A stretch of 64,000 nt of DNA from Bacteroidota bacterium (GTDB taxonomy: Bacteria > Bacteroidota > Bacteroidia > B-17B0 > Aurantibacillaceae). Below are positions 9,324-18,069 of this stretch, one piece after another. The position numbers and the translations under genes were made by a program. How positions within the stretch are numbered: the first letter of the stretch is position 1; every line of letters begins with the position of its first letter. The notes below the pieces were generated by a model, which saw nothing but the letters and a program-made list of their open reading frames with translations, did not search any database and had not been told where the DNA came from. The DNA is taken from the NCBI GenBank assembly GCA_025362395.1, contig JANYGK010000009.1:62001-126000 (forward strand), written 5' to 3'.

Positions 9324-10028
9324 ATGAAATATTTAGCATACCTGATTTTTACTGTAGTTTCATTTACCGGTTTAGTTGCACAAACTATTTCTGTTGAAAC
9401 AAAACAAGGAAAATCAGGTACCGCATACACATTTATTAAAAAGAATACCTGCACCATTGCTTTTACCGATAAGCGGCCCGACGCAACAGATAAAACTGTG
9501 CTTGCTATTATTCCTGCAGCATTTACAAATCTTGAAAATTATAAAATTGACGGGATTTATGCCGTTAACGGTACAGTAGAAAACACGTCTGTTATAAATA
9601 CGTCGCTTGGCGGCGTGTTTTATATTGAAAATAATAAATGTAAAATATTTCAATCCGGTAAAGGCAAATTATTTAAAGACAGCTTACTTAATATTGCAAA
9701 AACAACTAAAGCCTCTTTCTTTCAACAGATCCAATGCATTGAAAATGGGAAAGCGGCACGCTTCAGCGATAAAAAAATATTTCAGCGCAGAGGTATTGCC
9801 ATCTTAAAAGATAATACCATTGCCATTATTGAAAGCACACAAGCCATTACTTTAAAATTATTTTCAGACGACCTGGTTTTGCTTGGTGTAAAGCAGCTCA
9901 TCTATACAGACATGGGTGCCTGGGATGAAGGCATGTATAAGGATCCGGCAGCAGGTAACACAATCATCATAGGCAAAGACTTGTCGCGAACCGCTAAACA
10001 AAGTAACTGGATCGTATTTAAAAAATAA
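9324..10028 (+). CDS. Exported protein, possibly phosphodiester-glycosidase-like
   Basis: A 234-residue protein with a clean signal peptide (cleavage likely after VAQ at residues 18-20). The middle and C-terminus loosely follow the NAGPA/phosphodiester glycosidase layout (PF09992): a YAVNG strand, GGVFYI, a RRGIAILKD segment and a C-terminal YTDMGAWDEGMY where that family has an Asp/Gly-rich active-site turn. The match is by eye only. It starts 4 nt after the phosphohexomutase stop, so the two genes are probably cotranscribed. Otherwise it should be treated as an uncharacterised periplasmic or secreted protein. Confidence 0.6.
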   Translation: MKYLAYLIFTVVSFTGLVAQTISVETKQGKSGTAYTFIKKNTCTIAFTDKRPDATDKTVLAIIPAAFTNLENYKIDGIYAVNGTVENTSVINTSLGGVFYIENNKCKIFQSGKGKLFKDSLLNIAKTTKASFFQQIQCIENGKAARFSDKKIFQRRGIAILKDNTIAIIESTQAITLKLFSDDLVLLGVKQLIYTDMGAWDEGMYKDPAAGNTIIIGKDLSRTAKQSNWIVFKK

Positions 10029-10130
10029 GGTTCGGGAGGAGTATTAAACTGCTTGTCACTTTTCTTTAATAATTTAGATAAAACAGTACGTTAATTTTAG
10101 CAAATTTCATATATTTCACTGAAATTTTAT

Positions 10131-10138
10131 TAAGTTTG
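10131..10138 (+). promoter_or_regulatory. Bacteroidota -7 promoter element of apt
   Basis: TAAGTTTG, a perfect TAnnTTTG, whose last base is 13 nt before the apt ATG. The 5' untranslated region would be only a few nucleotides. No clear -33 element is visible. Confidence 0.5.
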
Positions 10139-10150
10139 TATTCCTATTAA

Positions 10151-10678
10151 ATGTCGTTAGAAAGCAATATAAAAGCGTCGATAAGAGACGTTCCCGATTT
10201 TCCGAAACCCGGTATTATGTTCAAGGACATTACCCCTATCTTCGAAAATCAAGTACTTTGTAACGAGATCACAGAGGGATTTATTAAAGCAATCTCCGTT
10301 AAACCGAATGCTATTGTAGGTATTGAAAGCAGGGGGTTTTTATTCGGTATTTTATTGGCTAATAAATTAAACGTTCCTTTTATCTTGGTAAGAAAAGCAG
10401 GTAAGCTTCCTTACAAAACCATTAGTCACGAATACGCTTTAGAGTACGGCACATCAAAAATAGAAATGCATACCGACAGCATCAAAAAAGGTTGGAATGT
10501 ATTAATACATGATGATCTGTTGGCTACCGGCGGAACGGCAGACGCAGCAGCACATTTAGTAGAACAGCAGGGCGCTAAAGTAAGCGGCTTCAGCTTTGTA
10601 GTTGAATTAGGATTTTTAAACGGAAAACAAAAATTAAATATACACTCAAATAACATAACATGTCTAGCGCAGTATTAG
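10151..10678 (+). CDS. apt: Adenine phosphoribosyltransferase
   Basis: Salvages adenine with PRPP to AMP in the cytoplasm. The 175 residues match family length. The N-terminus has IRDVPDFPKPGIMFKDITP, diagnostic of Apt. The PRPP-binding motif is VLIHDDLLATGGTA (residues 117-130), and VGIESRGFLFG is also present. The 3' end overlaps the acyl-CoA dehydrogenase start by 19 nt in another frame, implying coupled expression of two metabolically unrelated enzymes. Confidence 0.96.
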   Translation: MSLESNIKASIRDVPDFPKPGIMFKDITPIFENQVLCNEITEGFIKAISVKPNAIVGIESRGFLFGILLANKLNVPFILVRKAGKLPYKTISHEYALEYGTSKIEMHTDSIKKGWNVLIHDDLLATGGTADAAAHLVEQQGAKVSGFSFVVELGFLNGKQKLNIHSNNITCLAQY

Positions 10679-11835
10679 AAAACCCGGTTGGAATGAGTTT
10701 CCAAATCAATGAAAATCAGCACATGATTGCTGATATGATCCGTAAATTCGGTAAAGAACATATCTATCCTAAAATGATGGAATGGGACGAAGCTCAAACT
10801 TTTCCTGTAGACGTTTTTAAAAAGCTTGGAGAATTAGGTTTAATGGGCGTTTTGGTTCCTGCAGAATATGGCGGATCAGGATTATCCTATACTGAATATG
10901 TAACGGCTATTATTGAATTAAGCAAGATTTGTGGATCCATTGGCTTATCCATGGCCGCACATAATTCATTATGTACCGGTCATATTTTAGCCTTTGGTAA
11001 CGAAGCGCAAAAAGCAAAATACTTACCAAAATTGGCAACTGCCGAATGGATCGGAGCTTGGGGCTTAACAGAAACGGGCACAGGATCGGATGCCGGCGGA
11101 ATGGCTACAACAGCTGTTAAAGAAGGAGATTATTATATTCTAAACGGTTCAAAAAACTTTATTACACATGCTATTTCCGGTAACGTGGCTGTTGTTATAG
11201 TACGTACAGGAGAAAAAAATGACAGTCACGGTATGAGTGCTTTCATTATTGAAAAAGGAACACCCGGTTTTAAATCCGGTAAAAAAGAAAATAAATTAGG
11301 CATGCGTGCCAGCGAAACAGCCGAGCTGATCTTTGATAATTGTAAGGTTCATAAAGACCAGATGATGGGTAAAGAAGGCGACGGATTTATTCAGGCAATG
11401 AAAGTATTGGACGGTGGCCGTATCTCTATTGCTGCATTAAGCTGTGGTATTGCTCGCGGTGCATTTGAATGTGCTTTAAAATACTCTAAAGAACGTGAAC
11501 AATTCGGGAAACCAATCTCTTCTTTCCAGGGGATTGCGTTTAAATTAGCAGACATGGCAACGGAATTGGATGCTGCAGAATTACTAACCTTTAAAGCAGC
11601 CGATTTAAAAAACCGGGGACAAAAAATGACCAAAGAAGGCGCGTTTGCAAAATATTATGCATCTGAAGTATGTGTAAGAAATGCTAACGAAGCCGTACAG
11701 ATTTTTGGAGGATATGGGTTTACAAAAGATTTTCCGGCTGAAAAATATTACCGCGACAGTAAGCTATGTACGATCGGTGAAGGAACCAGTGAGATCCAAA
11801 AAATAGTTATTGCCAGGGAATTACTGAAAGAGTAA
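10660..11835 (+). CDS. Acyl-CoA dehydrogenase (short-chain/butyryl type)
   Basis: FAD flavoenzyme catalysing the first step of fatty-acid or branched-chain acyl-CoA oxidation. It is 391 residues long and full length. Visible motifs are LGVLVPAEYGGSG-like (LMGVLVPAEYGG), WGLTETGTGSDAG in the FAD/substrate region, and IGEGTSEIQ near the C-terminus, where Glu374 corresponds to the catalytic base of short-chain enzymes. The ATG at 10660 lies inside apt. A strong terminator follows, so apt and this gene form a closed unit. Chain-length specificity is inferred only from the Glu position. Confidence 0.93.
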   Translation: MSSAVLENPVGMSFQINENQHMIADMIRKFGKEHIYPKMMEWDEAQTFPVDVFKKLGELGLMGVLVPAEYGGSGLSYTEYVTAIIELSKICGSIGLSMAAHNSLCTGHILAFGNEAQKAKYLPKLATAEWIGAWGLTETGTGSDAGGMATTAVKEGDYYILNGSKNFITHAISGNVAVVIVRTGEKNDSHGMSAFIIEKGTPGFKSGKKENKLGMRASETAELIFDNCKVHKDQMMGKEGDGFIQAMKVLDGGRISIAALSCGIARGAFECALKYSKEREQFGKPISSFQGIAFKLADMATELDAAELLTFKAADLKNRGQKMTKEGAFAKYYASEVCVRNANEAVQIFGGYGFTKDFPAEKYYRDSKLCTIGEGTSEIQKIVIARELLKE

Positions 11836-11857
11836 TTTTTAGTTCTTTCGGATTATT

Positions 11858-11890
11858 AAATGCCTTCGTTTGTAACGAGGGCATTTTTTT
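11858..11890 (+). terminator. Rho-independent terminator after the apt/acyl-CoA dehydrogenase unit
   Basis: A 13-bp stem (AAATGCCTTCGTT against AACGAGGGCATTT, one G-T pair) closes a 3-nt TGT loop. It runs directly into an uninterrupted T run to 11890, starting 23 nt after the acyl-CoA dehydrogenase stop. Confidence 0.9.
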
Positions 11891-11998
11891 TGCAACAACC
11901 TATGGTGATTACGTAAAGTAAGCTTAACACTAAACATACATTTACTTCTTGTTGTATTAATGAAGAGGAAATAATTTAGCGGTTGAAAATCTCCTGAT

Positions 11999-13822
11999 AT
12001 GTTTACAACCATCCGCACGAAACTACTGGTAATACTTCTTTCATTCATCCTAACAACTATTATTATGTCGGTAATTGTTTTTAATTATTTTGAGAACACG
12101 AAAGACTCCCTTTCAAATATTACGCAAAGTGCCGAAAGCTCGCATGTACTTTTATTAAAAGATATAAAAACAACCCATGAGTTTTTTGAGAATGAAACGA
12201 TTAATCCTAATTTTTTTGAAACCGGCAAAAGTGAGCTTATTACCAAACACCTGCAAATATGCAATAAGCTGAATACAGCGTTAAACGCATTAAATATTGT
12301 ACAGAAGAAAAACAATTTTCAATTAGATGATTCGATCAATCATCTAAAACAGGATTTTAGCTTATATAAAACACTTACTGCAACTGTATTTAAACAAATA
12401 CTGGTAAGAGGCTTTAAAGATTACGGTATAGAAGGGCAAATGAGGAGATATGCCCATGATCTTGAAAATTACAAGGAAGAAATAGGGCTTGTGAACATAT
12501 TACAGCTTCGCAGGCATGAAAAAGATTTTATTATAAGGCAGGAAGATCCATATATAAGTAAGCATAACAATTTGATAGCAACTATTAAAGACGATTTATC
12601 GATTAATAATTCAATTAGTGCCGATAAAAAAACGGAAATTATAAAAACACTTAATGGCTATTCGAAAGAATTTAATAACCTGGTTAACTATGAAAAAAAA
12701 CTGGGTTTAAAAAGCGGCGCCGGTCTTAAAAAACACATTGATATTATTTCTAATAAAATTGAGAGCTCCCTTTCCGCCATGGTCGAATACTCAGCAGACA
12801 AGGAACAAAAGGCATTGGCAAACGTGAAGCTTATTTACCTCACTATTGGTATTATTTTTATTAGTATTGGGATTGTGGTTGCATTAGCCATTTCTAAAAG
12901 AGTTTCCAGATCAATTACCTATTTGAAAGAAAAAATAGATGAGTTTGTAAAAAGTGATTTTACAAAAAGAACGGTTCTGCCAATCAATAACTCATTAAAC
13001 GAAATAGATGTACTGACCACAAATTTCAGTATTATGGAACAACATATTGTAGATCAGATGAGTAGTTTAAAACTAACGAACAATGATTTAGAAATGCTTT
13101 TTTATGCCACTTCTCATGATATAAAGCCCCCACTTTTAAAAGTAAAAGAGCTTACGAGCAGTGCTTCTGCTAAAACAACTGATCCGCTGATTAAAGAATA
13201 TCTTAACCTGATCAATCAATCATGGGAAAAACTGGTTTCCATTATTGATGAACTTGGCATCATAACAAATGTAAGAAGTGAAGATATTAAACCGGAGCCG
13301 ATAGACCTTGATAAACTGATCCGTTCAGTGTTTTCTGAGTTCAAAACGTTTCCCGGGTTCGATGATATTATTTTTTCTTTAGACGTTAGTATTAAAACCG
13401 GATTTCATTCTTCCCCGGGCTTGGTTAAAGCCGTGTTTCGGAATTTAATAGAAAACAGTATTAAATATTCGACAAAAAGAAACAGTTTTAGTTTTCTTAA
13501 AATATCTATTACCGGTCAAACCGAAGACATGCTTAAAATAGAAGTATCGGATAACGGGATCGGTATAAAAAAAGTATACCATGATAAAATATTTGATATG
13601 TTTTTTAGAGGAACCACAGAAACAACAGGTACAGGACTTGGACTATATATAGTTAAAAGCTCGGTTGAAAAACTGCATGGTGTAATAAGTATTGAGAGTG
13701 ATGAGGATACAGGCACGCTATTTACACTATTATTACCAAACAGCTATGAAATAAAAAACATTAAAGAACGCATTATACATAACCGCGAAATTTCGGAACT
13801 TACATATTTAGCTTTAAATTAA
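11999..13822 (+). CDS. Membrane sensor histidine kinase
   Basis: A 607-residue kinase. Membrane segment 1 is at residues about 8-30, followed by a 240-residue helical extracytoplasmic sensor rich in Lys/Glu, segment 2 at about 276-298 and a HAMP-like linker. The HisKA-type helix has His373 in ATSHDIKPPL, and the ATPase domain has LIENSIKYS (N box), DNGIGIK (G1) and GTGLGLYIV (G2). The sequence around the phospho-acceptor (SHDIKPPL) is of the SHDLKAPL type common in this phylum. No cognate response regulator is adjacent, so it is an orphan kinase or works with a remote regulator. The sensed signal is unknown. Confidence 0.92.
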   Translation: MFTTIRTKLLVILLSFILTTIIMSVIVFNYFENTKDSLSNITQSAESSHVLLLKDIKTTHEFFENETINPNFFETGKSELITKHLQICNKLNTALNALNIVQKKNNFQLDDSINHLKQDFSLYKTLTATVFKQILVRGFKDYGIEGQMRRYAHDLENYKEEIGLVNILQLRRHEKDFIIRQEDPYISKHNNLIATIKDDLSINNSISADKKTEIIKTLNGYSKEFNNLVNYEKKLGLKSGAGLKKHIDIISNKIESSLSAMVEYSADKEQKALANVKLIYLTIGIIFISIGIVVALAISKRVSRSITYLKEKIDEFVKSDFTKRTVLPINNSLNEIDVLTTNFSIMEQHIVDQMSSLKLTNNDLEMLFYATSHDIKPPLLKVKELTSSASAKTTDPLIKEYLNLINQSWEKLVSIIDELGIITNVRSEDIKPEPIDLDKLIRSVFSEFKTFPGFDDIIFSLDVSIKTGFHSSPGLVKAVFRNLIENSIKYSTKRNSFSFLKISITGQTEDMLKIEVSDNGIGIKKVYHDKIFDMFFRGTTETTGTGLGLYIVKSSVEKLHGVISIESDEDTGTLFTLLLPNSYEIKNIKERIIHNREISELTYLALN

Positions 13823-13857
13823 TAATCGCCTTAGCATAAATAAATACCTCTACCCCC

Positions 13858-13889
13858 TTGGTACTATTGTTAAATAATTTGTATCTTTA
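13858..13889 (+). promoter_or_regulatory. Possible promoter of the lysine-rich small protein gene
   Basis: TTG at 13858-13860, a 21-bp spacer, then TATCTTTA at 13882-13889. This is one base from the TAnnTTTG consensus and 20 nt upstream of the ATG at 13910. It supports a real short gene here. Confidence 0.4.
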
Positions 13890-13909
13890 TGTAAACCAAA
13901 TTTACTTTT

Positions 13910-14086
13910 ATGAAACACAGTAGCAAAGAAATGCTGAAAACCATTATCAGCAATCAGCATTTAATTATGAAAGCTTTAAAAGTTGAAGTAATTGAAAAAA
14001 AAGCTGAAACTAAGGACTCTAAAAAAGTTGCAGTAAAAAAAGCTCCCGCTAAAAAAGCAGCCGTGAAAAAAACTCACGTAAAATAA
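13910..14086 (+). CDS. Small lysine-rich basic protein (58 residues)
   Basis: This short gene reads M-K-H-S-S-K-E-M-L-K and ends in a histone-H1-like tail of KKxxxKK repeats (KKVAVKKAPAKKAAVKK). The first 30 residues look helical. There is no signal peptide or membrane segment. A promoter-like element lies just upstream, and a perfect 10-bp hairpin follows between it and the convergent VOC gene. The tail is typical of proteins that bind nucleic acid non-specifically, such as Hc1-like chromatin proteins or ribosome-associated tails. That role is an inference from composition only; I do not recognise the N-terminal part. Confidence 0.6.
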   Translation: MKHSSKEMLKTIISNQHLIMKALKVEVIEKKAETKDSKKVAVKKAPAKKAAVKKTHVK

Positions 14087-14104
14087 AATTAAAGCATCCG
14101 CTTA

Positions 14105-14135
14105 GTATTCAAACGGCACCTAGCTGTTTGAATAC
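14105..14135. terminator. Hairpin between convergent genes
   Basis: A perfect 10-bp inverted repeat (GTATTCAAAC at 14105-14114, GTTTGAATAC at 14126-14135) with an 11-nt loop, between the small basic protein gene and the VOC gene. The right arm lies inside the last codons of the VOC gene. There is no T run, so it may instead protect transcript ends. Confidence 0.4.
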
Positions 14136-14533
14136 AAGCAGATCCTGTTACCTTCGCAATCAAGGAACTCAGCATAATACCCGATGTTGCCGTCAATTAA
14201 ATTACTGTTGATCGTTAAATAGCCCTCCGCGTTTTTTTGTTTCAATAAGGTTTTTTCAACAATAATTTTCCCACCGTATTTTTCTACATTCGTTAAGCTG
14301 TCAGAAATTGAAACCACGTAAAAGAATAAAATTATTTCCGATGCCGGCTTGTGGTTTTCTTTAAGTGCTAAAGTCCCTCCAATAGAATTTTTATCCTTAT
14401 CGAAAATTCCATATTCAGTATCCAGAAATTTATTTTTTTGTATTTTAATAGATAATACCGCGCTATAAAAAAGAATAGACTTGTCTAAATCTTTAACGGG
14501 TATTTCAAACCAAACAACCTGACCTTGTACCAT
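14120..14533 (-). CDS. VOC (glyoxalase/bleomycin-resistance) family protein
   Basis: A 137-residue protein starting VVWFEIPVKDLDKSILFYSAVL, the first beta-alpha module of the vicinal oxygen chelate fold. The second module ends YYAEFLDCEGNRICLYS, with the usual D-x-E-GN-x-I-x-L-Y terminus. Such proteins bind a metal in a beta-alpha-beta-beta-beta barrel and act in isomerisation, dioxygenation or drug sequestration. Nothing in the neighbourhood points to a substrate. Confidence 0.85.
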   Translation of the reverse strand: MVQGQVVWFEIPVKDLDKSILFYSAVLSIKIQKNKFLDTEYGIFDKDKNSIGGTLALKENHKPASEIILFFYVVSISDSLTNVEKYGGKIIVEKTLLKQKNAEGYLTINSNLIDGNIGYYAEFLDCEGNRICLYSNS

Positions 14534-14695
14534 GAATCAACGAAATATTTAAGTTTAAAATTAAGTGTTTTTCTTTATCGATCCTGTTCTCCAACTTAAT
14601 TACAGTTTTTAATACCTTTGTAAAGTTTAAAATAACATAAAGTAAATTTTGTATTTTTTGGTTGTTTAATGACAAACATATAATTACCTGCTCCA

Positions 14696-15334
14696 TCAAT
14701 CTGCCACTTCAATAGAAAAAAAGATCAGGTCCTGATTATTTTCAGAACAGTATTGTAGGCCTTCTTTAAGGATAATATAAAGCTTTAATACTTCTTCTCC
14801 CTCTTTAGCGGCAAGAGATTCTATTTTCAAAATGTCTTCCAACAAAGCATGTACTTCATTTTTATCATAATAATTGCAGGTAATTTCTTCTTTCTTAAAA
14901 GGTGTATCAAATATATAACTTGACTTTATGATACGCCTCAGGTCGAATGAGGAGTTCGCATTTGCCATTAAGGTATTTAACTTATTCCAGGAAGTACTGT
15001 AAAATAAGGAGTGATATTCCGAACATAAATGTTTGCCTATATGGTCACATATACATAATAAAGCATAACCATAGTCCGTCCAGTTACCATGCAATCCTCT
15101 GCCATCATTGCCTTTTATAAGCCCAAAAAATTTAGGTGTAGTTGAAACCCTTTCTATTTTTGGAATATAATTAAAAATAATATCATAAAGCTCTCTCTTA
15201 AAACTCAGTTCTTCATCATAATACGTAAATAAATGCGTTTCCTGAACTTCCGTAAAAAGAGTTTCGTTTTTACAGCCGAATGCTGCTTTTACTTTTTCAA
15301 TATCTGCGCCAAAAGGTATTATATGAAGGTCCAT
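14696..15334 (-). CDS. Uncharacterised protein (tentatively DUF7691-like)
   Basis: A 212-residue acidic soluble protein without signal peptide. It opens LHIIPFGADIEKVKAAFGCK and contains a GLHGNWTDYGYALLCICDHIG segment around residues 95-115. This general layout (strand, short helix ending in G-[CS]-K, later a Y-G-x-A-[LI]-x-x-I helix) resembles bacterial proteins annotated DUF7691. The assignment is tentative, by eye. It is transcribed away from the secreted-protein locus. No function can be proposed. Confidence 0.7.
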   Translation of the reverse strand: MDLHIIPFGADIEKVKAAFGCKNETLFTEVQETHLFTYYDEELSFKRELYDIIFNYIPKIERVSTTPKFFGLIKGNDGRGLHGNWTDYGYALLCICDHIGKHLCSEYHSLFYSTSWNKLNTLMANANSSFDLRRIIKSSYIFDTPFKKEEITCNYYDKNEVHALLEDILKIESLAAKEGEEVLKLYIILKEGLQYCSENNQDLIFFSIEVAD

Positions 15335-15692
15335 AGGTTTAGGTTACAAAATGAAAGTGGTTTATGCTTATTATCTTACCTATAAAATAATGTTTATAGG
15401 ATACTCACTTTATTGGACAGGATCATGATTTTTTTGTAAACAAAAATAGAACCACTATGATAACTTAATATTTCCTGCACATTAAGCTTTATTTAAATAT
15501 GTTGATTGAAGAATAGGGAAAACCAAAAAGACTGTTGATTAACGCAACTTGTTTTTAAGGCATCAATAAAATTGATAAAACGGGTATTGTTAATTTCATA
15601 TTACCTAAAATTTACATGGATAGGGGCAAGAGTTAAACAAATGATAACGCTGTTTTAAAAAAAACAACAACTCGCCTCATCATATTTGTAAT
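15335..15692. other. Intergenic region between divergent genes
   Basis: 358 bp without a gene. It separates the uncharacterised gene (minus strand) from the purple-acid-phosphatase-like gene (plus strand). CATATTTG at 15681-15688, one base off the TAnnTTTG element, ends 4 nt before the phosphatase ATG at 15693, so that transcript could be nearly leaderless. I see no strong palindrome or PHO-box-like repeat. Confidence 0.5.
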
Positions 15693-18035
15693 ATGCGATT
15701 CACCTTATTTTTATATTTTATTTTATTCTTTACGTGTCATTTTGTTGTTGGCGCTCAAACTCCCTTAATAACTGCGGGCAGTAATTGGAAATACCTTGAT
15801 AACGGCTCGAACCAAGGAATTGCATGGTATGCTACCGGCTTTAATGATGCCTCCTGGGCAAGTGGGAATGCAGAGCTTGGTTATGGAGACGGCGATGAAG
15901 CAACTACTGTAGGCTACGGCTCAAGCTCATCAAATAAGTACACAACCACGTATTTCCGTAAAACATTTACGGTCACAAATCCTTCACAGTTTTTTTCTTT
16001 AGATTTACAAGCAGTTCGTGATGACGGCATTGTAGTTTATATTAACGGAGCCGAAGTATGGCGAAATAATATGCCCGCGGGCACTGTTACAAATACAACT
16101 TTTGCAAGCTCAACTGTTGCTTTTGGCAGTGAAAGTGCCTGGAACCAAACAGGCATCAGCGCTTCTTATTTAGTGGCCGGTACAAATGTTATTGCAGTGG
16201 AGATACATCAGGATGCAGGTAACAGTTCCGACATCAGCTTTAATTTAAAATTAAGCGGCAGTTTAAATACATCTACAGCCACGGTTGACAGGGGCCCTTA
16301 TTTAAACATTGGTACGGCAAACAGTATGATCGTTAAATGGCGTACAACAGCAGCCACTGATTCAAAAGTATATTACGGTACTACCGCAGGTACTTTAAAC
16401 CAGGTAGCAACATTACCAAGCAGTGTTACCGACCATGAAGTTAAGCTTACCGGGTTAAGCCCCGCCACTATTTATTATTACGCGGTTGGTTGCACGGGAA
16501 GCACTTTAACCGCACAATCAAATGCTACTTATTTTAAAACAAGCCCTGTACAAGGCACAAAAGGACATTATAAATTTTGGGCAATTGGCGATGCGGGTAC
16601 AGGCGATGCCAATCAACAAAGCGCTACAGCCGGCTTTTTAAATTATACGGCAAACAGTCACATAGACGGTTGGATTTGGCTTGGAGACAATGCATACAAT
16701 AATGGTTACGACAGCCAGTACCAAAGCAGTGTGTTTACAAACAACACCTATGAAAATGAATTGAAACGTATAGTGCTTTGGCCCGCGCCGGGTAACCATG
16801 ATTACAATAATCACATTCCTTTTTCTCCGTCACCGGCTTACTATGATATATTTACCTTACCGACAGCGGCTGAAGCCGGAGGCCTGGCTTCAGGAACAGA
16901 AAAATATTACGCTTACAATTACGGTAACATTCATTTCATCGTATTAGATTCTTATGATGAAGGACGAACAGCCACTGATCCTATGGCGGTTTGGCTAACA
17001 AATGATCTTGCCGCAAACACGCAGCAGTGGACCATTGCTTACTGGCACCATCCGCCGTATACAAAAGGAAGTCATGATTCTGACAACGGGAATTTTTTAG
17101 ACGGTGAGCTTCCCGAAGTTCGTCAATATATTATTCCTATTATTGAAGCAGGCGGCGTTGACCTTGTGTTGAACGGCCATAGCCATTCGTATGAACGTAC
17201 CTATTTAATGGACGGGCATTACGGCAATTCAAATACATTAGTACCAAGTATGATAAAAGATAATGGAAGCGGCAACTATCCTACGGCCTGTCCTTATCAA
17301 AAACAGACTACAATTACAAAATCACATAAAGGAACAGTGTATACTGTTTGCGGCTGTTCAGGTAAATTAAGCTCTGTATCTAGCGGCTGGCCTCACCCGG
17401 CAATGTATAAATATTCGAGCGCCACCTTAGGAAGCATGTTGGTAGAAATAAATGATAATAAACTGGATGCTAAATTTATTAATTCAACCGGCACAGTTTC
17501 AGACGCGTTTAGCATTGTAAAAAATGCCGGAAAAAAAATAACGATGACAGCTTGTCCGGGTGATATAAAAAAACTCAAACCCTCATGGCCGGGTACCGTG
17601 CAATGGTTTCCATTAGGAGTGACGTTAGATTCTGTTACCGTTAACCCCATGGTATCTACCACCTACTATGCTTACGATGCCTTAAGCTGTATTAAAGATA
17701 CGTTTGTTGTGAACATGCTGCCTGCTTCAAGCTGCTCAACAGGTACAACCACTACTTCCGTTTATGAGAATGAATTAAACGATCAGGTTATTGTATACCC
17801 TACCCTGCTTAGCGATGCAAACAGTATCGTTAACGTAAAATTTATTCCTGAATTGGTTATTGAAACTATTAATATTTATGACGTTAACGGGAAACAACAT
17901 CCCGCCAACAAACCTGAGCTTATTACTGAATCATCCATGCGCTTTTCAATAGACCGTTTAAACCCCGGAATTTATTTTATTGAATTAAAATTAAGTGACG
18001 GCCGGAGAGTATTTAAAAAAATTATAGTCAACTAA
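15693..18035 (+). CDS. T9SS-exported purple-acid-phosphatase-like metallophosphoesterase
   Basis: A 780-residue secreted enzyme with a signal peptide ending about VGAQ (residue 21). An N-terminal beta-sandwich (about 22-195, with DDGIVVYINGAEVWR as in galactose-binding-like folds) is followed by a fibronectin-like purple-acid-phosphatase N-domain (about 205-290). The metallophosphoesterase domain has the metal ligands GDAGTGD (about 299), GDNAYNN, GNHDYN, WHHPPY and NGHSHSYER (about 494). A type A T9SS sorting domain occupies the last 80 residues (VYPTLLSD to FKKIIVN). It should hydrolyse phosphate esters at the cell surface or in the medium. Three secreted-protein genes follow on the same strand, including a second phosphatase. 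Confidence 0.9.
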   Translation: MRFTLFLYFILFFTCHFVVGAQTPLITAGSNWKYLDNGSNQGIAWYATGFNDASWASGNAELGYGDGDEATTVGYGSSSSNKYTTTYFRKTFTVTNPSQFFSLDLQAVRDDGIVVYINGAEVWRNNMPAGTVTNTTFASSTVAFGSESAWNQTGISASYLVAGTNVIAVEIHQDAGNSSDISFNLKLSGSLNTSTATVDRGPYLNIGTANSMIVKWRTTAATDSKVYYGTTAGTLNQVATLPSSVTDHEVKLTGLSPATIYYYAVGCTGSTLTAQSNATYFKTSPVQGTKGHYKFWAIGDAGTGDANQQSATAGFLNYTANSHIDGWIWLGDNAYNNGYDSQYQSSVFTNNTYENELKRIVLWPAPGNHDYNNHIPFSPSPAYYDIFTLPTAAEAGGLASGTEKYYAYNYGNIHFIVLDSYDEGRTATDPMAVWLTNDLAANTQQWTIAYWHHPPYTKGSHDSDNGNFLDGELPEVRQYIIPIIEAGGVDLVLNGHSHSYERTYLMDGHYGNSNTLVPSMIKDNGSGNYPTACPYQKQTTITKSHKGTVYTVCGCSGKLSSVSSGWPHPAMYKYSSATLGSMLVEINDNKLDAKFINSTGTVSDAFSIVKNAGKKITMTACPGDIKKLKPSWPGTVQWFPLGVTLDSVTVNPMVSTTYYAYDALSCIKDTFVVNMLPASSCSTGTTTTSVYENELNDQVIVYPTLLSDANSIVNVKFIPELVIETINIYDVNGKQHPANKPELITESSMRFSIDRLNPGIYFIELKLSDGRRVFKKIIVN

Positions 18036-18069
18036 CCGGAACTAATCATTTATCCCCTAACCTAAAACG

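Noticed and set aside
14505-14699. 64-codon minus-strand gene
   Set aside because: It overlaps the VOC start region and shows only low-complexity Lys/Ile/Asn translation of AT-rich DNA.
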